Source: JANLVI01 sp031363915 (GTDB lineage Bacteria; Vulcanimicrobiota; Vulcanimicrobiia; Vulcanimicrobiales; Vulcanimicrobiaceae). Taken from it: a DNA stretch of 64,000 nucleotides. The position numbers and the translations under genes were made by a program. The notes under the pieces are model-generated. The model did not search any database. It was not told the origin of the DNA and saw only the letters and a program-made list of their open reading frames with translations. Shown one piece after another: positions 59,341 to 64,000 of this stretch (position 1 is the stretch's first letter; the number at the start of each line of letters is the position of its first letter). The stretch lies in contig JANLVI010000037.1 in the NCBI GenBank assembly GCA_031363915.1, positions 1 through 64,000 on the forward strand, read 5' to 3'.

Positions 59341-60963
59341 ATGCAGTTCACGTCGTCGAATATACCGATCTCGAACTCAAAAAACGGACGCGGATCGTTC
59401 CATCCGCTCGAAGATAGTTCGTACATGGTTTGGACGTACAATGCCGCTGGCGAGCTGAATTATGTCAATCGCATGGTGATCGCCTATTCGGGGCTATCGG
59501 GAGACGCGTTGTTCTCATCGACGTCGCTCTGGATGCATTTGCTCGATGCCGCTGAGGCGGCGGATTTCCACGCCTCACTCCAGGCCGCCATGGAAAACGG
59601 CAAATCGTTTCGTCGTGAAGCGCAATTTCTCGGTGCGGCATCCCAGTCTCACGATAGGCACTGGCACGTCGTCAATGTCGATCCCAACCGCGGTGAGGGC
59701 GGGCGTATCGAATCGTGGAGCGGGATCGCGGTCAGTATCGACGATCGGATACGCGCGGAAATTGCGCTCGACGTTCGTGAGGAACAGTACCAACAAGAAC
59801 TATCGCGTTCTACTGCATTCCAACGCGCGGTTCTACCGCCGCGTCTGCCCAGCGTTCCGGGTCTGACGTTCGACGCGATTTACGAGCCGGGACTGAGCAA
59901 CGAGAACGTCGGCGGCGATTGGTATGATGCCGTCCGACTCCTCGACGGTCGCGTCTTGCTGACGATCGGCGATGTGTCCGGGAGCGGGCTGCATGCCGCC
60001 GTTGTGATGGGGGTCGTGCGCCAAATCATGCGTGGGATCGCACAGCTCCACGCGGAGCCCGCGTTGATGCTCGATGCTTCGGATCGAGCGCTACGACAAG
60101 AATACCCGGAGGTTCTTGTCACCGCGTGGGTTGGTATTTTGGACCTCGTGAGCCAGACGCTCACGTATGCCTCGGCCGGTCATCCCTCGCCGCTCCTCTT
60201 AGAAGTTGACGGATCGGTCAGCGATCTCGATCATCTCACGTTGCCGATTGGACTGCGACAAGGGCATCAAGGCCACGCCTCGACGATCCCGCTCGAATCC
60301 GGCAACGCGATCTGGCTCTACACGGACGGGTTAATCGAGTCGAAGCACGACATCATCGAAGGAACGCGCCTGCTCGAAGAAACCGCCCTCGATCCGCGGA
60401 TGCGAACGGTTGCTGGACCAGCGGCGATGATTCGGCACCTCGTGATTCCCGATGGATCGCCCGACGATGTCGCGATCTTGGTCGTGAAGATCGACTTCGA
60501 GGAATCCGAACGGCACATCGTCCGCTCGACGTTCGATTCATCCGATGCGAACGCGGCGCGCGAAGCTCGACGAACGTTTTCAAACGGGCTCTCGAGCAAG
60601 CACTTCTCTCCGGTCGATATTGCCAATGCCGAAGTCGTCTTCGGCGAACTCTGCGGCAACATTGCGCGTTATGCGCCGGGAATCGTCGACATCATCGTCG
60701 ACGGCAGCGGCGAGCAGAGCGTCTTGCACGTGCTGGATCGCGGCGTCGGATTTCGGCATCTCAGTCGTTTACCGTCCGATCCGCTCTCGGAAGACGGCCG
60801 CGGGCTGTTCATCATCGCCGCGATGACAACGGAATTCACCGTCGGCCAGCGCGTCGGCGGCGGGAGTCACGCGCGCGCCGTCTTAGTCGGGCGCTATCCG
60901 GTATCGCTACTGCGCGATATCTCGCTTCCGGCCGTAACCGACCAGGTCGCGGAGGTCTTCTAA
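59341..60963 (+). CDS. PAS-PP2C (RsbU-type)-HATPase signalling protein
   Basis: 540 residues. A PAS domain (about 25-140, VWTYNAAGELNYVNRMVIAY) is followed by a SpoIIE/RsbU phosphatase domain (about 165-385) with the metal-binding NVGGDWYDAVRLLDGRVLLT, then GDVSGSGLHAAVVMGVVRQI and LYTDGLIESK. The C-terminal 130 residues are an RsbW-like ATPase: VFGELCGNIARYAPG (N box), LHVLDRGVGFRHLS (G1) and EDGRGLFIIAAMTTEF (G2). Phosphatase and anti-sigma-type kinase parts in one chain would control an anti-anti-sigma factor, but no STAS protein is encoded nearby. Cytoplasmic. Confidence 0.9.
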   Translation: MQFTSSNIPISNSKNGRGSFHPLEDSSYMVWTYNAAGELNYVNRMVIAYSGLSGDALFSSTSLWMHLLDAAEAADFHASLQAAMENGKSFRREAQFLGAASQSHDRHWHVVNVDPNRGEGGRIESWSGIAVSIDDRIRAEIALDVREEQYQQELSRSTAFQRAVLPPRLPSVPGLTFDAIYEPGLSNENVGGDWYDAVRLLDGRVLLTIGDVSGSGLHAAVVMGVVRQIMRGIAQLHAEPALMLDASDRALRQEYPEVLVTAWVGILDLVSQTLTYASAGHPSPLLLEVDGSVSDLDHLTLPIGLRQGHQGHASTIPLESGNAIWLYTDGLIESKHDIIEGTRLLEETALDPRMRTVAGPAAMIRHLVIPDGSPDDVAILVVKIDFEESERHIVRSTFDSSDANAAREARRTFSNGLSSKHFSPVDIANAEVVFGELCGNIARYAPGIVDIIVDGSGEQSVLHVLDRGVGFRHLSRLPSDPLSEDGRGLFIIAAMTTEFTVGQRVGGGSHARAVLVGRYPVSLLRDISLPAVTDQVAEVF

Positions 60964-60979
60964 GCGCGTCGATCGATTG

Positions 60980-61052
60980 TGGAGGATAGGAGACTCGAAC
61001 TCCTGACCCCTTGCATGCCATGCAAGTGCTCTACCAACTGAGCTAATCCCCC
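60980..61052 (-). tRNA. tRNA-Ala (anticodon GGC)
   Basis: 73 bases. Acceptor GGGGGAT pairs with ATCCTCC (one G-U). The anticodon arm CTTGC-ATGGCAT-GCAAG gives GGC; D arm GCTC/GAGC and T arm with TTCGAGT are present. Discriminator A. Convergent with the 3' end of the PP2C gene, from which it is separated by 16 bases. Confidence 0.95.
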
Positions 61053-61198
61053 GAGGCCGACCGACGACGATTTGGGAATGCGATGCGCCGGTCCTGCAAA
61101 TGGGAGCGAACTTCAGCGGTAATAGGAGTTCCGGATCGCGTTTTCCGCATGTAAGTGCATCCGATTCGCGACGCGAACGCGGCTTGGACTCGGGTCGG

Positions 61199-61567
61199 TT
61201 AAGCTTTTGTCAGCAGCAGCGCGTCCATGCGCCGCAAGCGGTCGGCCATGGTTTGCATGACCTCGATTGCAAAGAACGGCGTGTTCTGAACCAAATACAG
61301 GAAGCGCTTTTGCGCGATCGGCGCGACCCTCGAATGGACGGTGGCCACGGCCGTCGCCGTGCGCTCTTTATGCTCGATAAGCGCGAGCTCGCCGAACATC
61401 CCGCCGGGGCCGATCCGCTCTACGACACGGTCACCGAGGCGGATTTCGATCTCGCCTTCGATCACGACATACATGACGTCGCCCGGGTCGCCTATCTCAA
61501 CGATGTGCTCGCCGACGGCGACCTCTTGGATATCCGAATCAAGCCGGAACACGTCGATTGTCGTCAT
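61199..61567 (-). CDS. Standalone cyclic-nucleotide-binding domain protein
   Basis: 122 residues from ATG 61567. A single CRP-type beta-barrel: VGEHIVEIGDPGDVMYVVIE, then GPGGMFGELALIEHKERTAT, which is the phosphate-binding cassette, with the Arg that contacts the phosphate replaced or shifted (HKERTAT supplies R). The last 20 residues form the C helix. No helix-turn-helix, transporter or enzyme follows, so a ligand-bound form must act through another protein. It is isolated between two tRNA-Ala genes. The start is set by the family N terminus; the open frame continues upstream through the tRNA. Confidence 0.85.
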   Translation of the reverse strand: MTTIDVFRLDSDIQEVAVGEHIVEIGDPGDVMYVVIEGEIEIRLGDRVVERIGPGGMFGELALIEHKERTATAVATVHSRVAPIAQKRFLYLVQNTPFFAIEVMQTMADRLRRMDALLLTKA

Positions 61568-61634
61568 TCGGTTCGCATTGTGGAAAAAGGCGAGGTGCTC
61601 CTTGGAAACGCGACGCCCCAAATGGTAGGACTTG

Positions 61635-61671
61635 AAAGAAAAGCCCCGCGCGCTGCGCGGGGCTTTTCTTT
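61635..61671. terminator. Strong bidirectional terminator after tRNA-Ala (TGC)
   Basis: A perfect 17-base stem (AAAGAAAAGCCCCGCGC with its complement) closes over a three-base loop. A and T runs flank it, so it works both ways. It ends the tRNA transcript before the cNMP gene. Confidence 0.92.
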
Positions 61672-61676
61672 GATTG

Positions 61677-61749
61677 TGGAGACGTGGAGATTCGAACTCC
61701 AGACATCCTGCTTGCAAAGCAGGCGCTCTACCAACTGAGCTACGTCCCC
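61677..61749 (-). tRNA. tRNA-Ala (anticodon TGC)
   Basis: 73 bases. Acceptor GGGGACG pairs with CGTCTCC (one G-U). Anticodon arm CCTGC-TTTGCAA-GCAGG gives TGC. T arm TGGAG-TTCGAAT-CTCCA. Discriminator A. Together with the GGC copy at 60980 it can read all four alanine codons. Confidence 0.95.
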
Positions 61750-61790
61750 GCGACGTGCCCATTTCCGGATTGGCCGAACCAGACCCTTGC

Positions 61791-63890
61791 CTACGTCGAA
61801 ACCATCTGCACGAAGCCTTGCACGAAGCGGGGATCCCACTGCTTGCCAGCGCCGTTGGTGAGGATACCGCAGGCCTTGTCGATCGTCATCCCTTTGCGGT
61901 ACGGGCGCGTTGAAACCATCGCGTGGTAGGCATCGGCAATGCTAATGATGCGCGTCAACCGCGGGATCGCCTCTCCTTTGAGTTTGAGCGGGTACCCGGT
62001 GCCGTCCCAGGATTCTTGATGCGTCTCCACCAGGGCGGAGACGCGCCGCATCTGCGGGATCGGGCTGAGGATACGCGCGCCATCGCCCGGGTGCTTGCGC
62101 ATGATGTCGAATTCCGCGTCAGTGAGCGGGCCGTCTTTGGCGAGAATGCTCTCGGGCGTTCCGATCTTGCCGACGTCGTGCAAGAGCGCGCCGAGGCGCA
62201 ATTCTTCGAGTTCGGCGTCACCGTAGGCGAGTAGTTTGCCGAGTTTGAGCGCGTAGTTCGCGACGGCATGCGAGTGGCCGCTGGTGTATTTGTCCCGCAC
62301 GTCCACGGCCTGCGCGAGCGCTAGGGCCATGTCGATATTGCGACCGCCGGAGCCGGCGACGCGTTCGGCCGCCTTTTCGATTGCGTGCGGGCCGGTCGAA
62401 AATTGCTTTGAGGTGAGCACGGCAAAGAAAGCTTCTTGGGCGAGGCGCTCCCACTCGCTATTGATGTTACGATTCGCGACGTGCAGACGATTGCGACCGC
62501 CGTATTTCGCAACGTACAGCGCTTTATCGGCGATCTCAAGGAGCCGATCGGCTTGCGTGCCGTGCATTGGGGTCTCGGCGATGCCGATCGAAATCGTGCA
62601 GGCTGGAACGCCGTCAGTGGTGTTCTCGGCGATGCGCTCGATGAGGCGGCGCGCTCGCGACGTTGCTTCTTCGACGCCGGTGCTGGGCAGCACCATGATG
62701 AATTCTTCACCGCCGTAGCGGGCGGCGACTTCGTGCGACTCGACGCTAGCCTTGAGCTCGGATGCGACGTAGCGCAGCACGCTATCCCCGACCAGGTGCC
62801 CGTAGGCGTTGTTGATGTCGCGCATCTTGTCGATATCGATCATCAAAAGCGAGAGCGGATTTTTTGACGAGCGCGCTTGTGCGAAAAGCGCGTTGTACTG
62901 TTCCATAGCAAAGCGATGATTGTAAATACCCGTAAGGCCGTCCGTGATCGCTTCGTAGCGCACACGTTCGTAGCGTTCGGCTGTGGTTACGGCCGAGGCG
63001 ACCATATTCGCGACCGCTTCGAGAAATTGCGCATCATCGGCCGAGAGCGTTGGCGCTGCAAGCGAGATATCGAGCGCGCCGACGCCGTCGCCGTTGACGA
63101 TCATCGGAACCACGACGCGGGATCCTTCGCCGTTGTCGCGCACGAGCGTCTCGCCCGTCTCGAGGGATTCGGCGATCGTGCGGTCGTGACTGGACCGAAT
63201 CGAAACACGCGCGCTACCCGCTCCGTAGACGCCGGCGAGTTGCATCGACACCGAATCGATGATCGCATCGGCGCCGCGGTGATCCGCCAGGGTCTTGGCA
63301 AGATTGCTCAACATGTTAAGTTGCGCACCGCGGATTTCGAGCGTGGCATCACCCTCAGAGATATGCAAACCGCGTTTTGTCCCGCTAATTCCCGCACCGA
63401 TGACGCGTGCAATCTTTTGTAGCGCCGTCTGGACTTTTGCATCCCAGGCGCGCGCCGAATTGTAGACGTCGACGACGAGCAGCCCGGCGGGTTTGCGTTC
63501 GCTTGAGAATGGTACGATGAGGCTGGACTTGACGTTCGAGAAGCGAAGAGCGCGCCGCTGGCTTGGGGCGATCGGGTAGCGATCGTAATCTTCGATTGCG
63601 ACTTGCATCCCGGTCTCGAGCGAGTTGACCAGAAACGCGGGTAGCTGCGCGAGCGGATGGATCGAGCCCAAGAGTGAGGGGGTCGCACCGCTCGTTTCGT
63701 GGGTGATAACAAGTCGCTTATCCGCCGCATTGAAGCGGTACACGACGGCCCGGTCGATCCCAAGCAAGACCGGCAAACGACCGACGATCCGTTGCAGTCC
63801 GGCGCCGACGTCGCGGCGCGACGCCAGGCGTTTGAATTCGTCGATTAACGTATCGACGGGATCGGCGGTGACCTTAGTTGCGACGAACAA
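61791..63890 (-). CDS. GAF-GAF-GGDEF-HD-GYP c-di-GMP signalling protein
   Basis: 699 residues from TTG 63890, which has GGAG five bases upstream; a GTG at 63947 would add 19 but lies before a -10-like TATACT (63919-63914). Two GAF domains (about 10-170 and 185-310) are followed by a GGDEF domain with an intact GGEEF (393-397) and no I-site, then an HD-GYP domain: SGHSHAVANYALKLGKLLAY, HDVGKIGTPESI (HD at 571-572) and HQESWDGTGYPLKLKGE (GYP at 632-634). The protein can in principle make and degrade c-di-GMP. Which activity dominates is not visible. The only genes downstream on the strand are tRNA-Ala and the cNMP protein. Confidence 0.92.
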   Translation of the reverse strand: MFVATKVTADPVDTLIDEFKRLASRRDVGAGLQRIVGRLPVLLGIDRAVVYRFNAADKRLVITHETSGATPSLLGSIHPLAQLPAFLVNSLETGMQVAIEDYDRYPIAPSQRRALRFSNVKSSLIVPFSSERKPAGLLVVDVYNSARAWDAKVQTALQKIARVIGAGISGTKRGLHISEGDATLEIRGAQLNMLSNLAKTLADHRGADAIIDSVSMQLAGVYGAGSARVSIRSSHDRTIAESLETGETLVRDNGEGSRVVVPMIVNGDGVGALDISLAAPTLSADDAQFLEAVANMVASAVTTAERYERVRYEAITDGLTGIYNHRFAMEQYNALFAQARSSKNPLSLLMIDIDKMRDINNAYGHLVGDSVLRYVASELKASVESHEVAARYGGEEFIMVLPSTGVEEATSRARRLIERIAENTTDGVPACTISIGIAETPMHGTQADRLLEIADKALYVAKYGGRNRLHVANRNINSEWERLAQEAFFAVLTSKQFSTGPHAIEKAAERVAGSGGRNIDMALALAQAVDVRDKYTSGHSHAVANYALKLGKLLAYGDAELEELRLGALLHDVGKIGTPESILAKDGPLTDAEFDIMRKHPGDGARILSPIPQMRRVSALVETHQESWDGTGYPLKLKGEAIPRLTRIISIADAYHAMVSTRPYRKGMTIDKACGILTNGAGKQWDPRFVQGFVQMVST

Positions 63891-64000
63891 TAGAACTCCA
63901 ACCAAGCAACTGGAGTATAATAGTGAGATTCGGCAGAACGCCGTCACATACTTAGAGCCCGCGTAGCCGTGTAACCGGAGTGTAATTGACCTCGATCATT

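Noticed and set aside
59010..59417. A plus-strand frame of 135 codons
   Set aside because: It is the antisense of RNase P RNA and has no motif.
61568..61762. Upstream extension of the cNMP-binding protein through the terminator and tRNA-Ala
   Set aside because: A perfect terminator and a tRNA gene lie in that stretch; the added residues are not family-like.

Overview
The window looks like a chromosomal segment from a GC-rich, diderm (outer-membrane) bacterium. A secretin with PilM/N/O/P partners implies an outer membrane; division genes ftsQ-ftsA-ftsZ, a bacterial DnaE and a bacterial RNase P RNA make it bacterial. The gene mix (short HisG with HisZ, an SdhA-SdhB-SdhE type complex, YvcK-RapZ, DUF2203, DUF5069, long signalling proteins) fits a deep-branching lineage such as Eremiobacterota/WPS-2. 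That placement is an inference from content, not a database result.

Layout. 1-660: 3' end of a 23S gene, 5S rRNA and a terminator. 692-1822: a decayed TRAP-transporter large permease. 1840-5824: secreted hydrolase, two small secreted proteins, a ThrE-like exporter and an orphan. 5825-16773 (minus): one compact type IV pilus cluster, pilB-pilT-pilC-sigma factor-pilA-CcdA-like-TPR-pilD-pilM-pilN-pilO-pilP-pilQ, mostly with overlapping stops and starts. 17100-17366: a tiny membrane ORF and two terminators. 17383-21073 (minus): a succinate dehydrogenase/fumarate reductase with a CCG-domain third subunit. 21123-22280: a GAF-GGDEF diguanylate cyclase, divergent from dnaE. 22392-33094 (plus): dnaE, hisZ-hisG-hisD, a HAD phosphatase and ftsQ-ftsA-ftsZ in one direction, closed by a terminator. 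33151-34479: a tandem pair of small membrane-protein genes, one frameshifted.

34579-46260: M20 amidohydrolase, ECF-like sigma factor, SRPBCC protein, FmdB zinc ribbon, a methyltransferase with a very long proline-rich tail, aroA, tRNA-Leu(CAA), then a 1392-codon ORF that joins an APC-type permease to a GH35-like glycosidase and runs into the tRNA; a divergent esterase and an ankyrin protein follow. 46257-53998: mscL, a DJ-1/PfpI protein, GNAT, a reverse-transsulfuration pair (cystathionine gamma-lyase-like and a frameshifted cystathionine beta-synthase) flanking a sugar-acid-type dehydrogenase, DUF5069, a lipoprotein and a glycerate kinase that seems to start at CTG. 53955-64000: yvcK-rapZ, DUF2203, a DUF1858 protein, a PDZ-membrane-GAF sensor, rnpB, a PAS-PP2C-ATPase protein, two tRNA-Ala genes around a lone cNMP-binding protein, and a GAF-GAF-GGDEF-HD-GYP protein.

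The genes most worth attention are the permease-glycosidase fusion and its overlap with tRNA-Leu, the sigma factor and CcdA-like gene inside the pilus operon, and several broken or oddly started genes (TRAP permease, membrane-protein paralogue, cbs, glycerate kinase). No CRISPR array, insertion sequence or prophage was seen.
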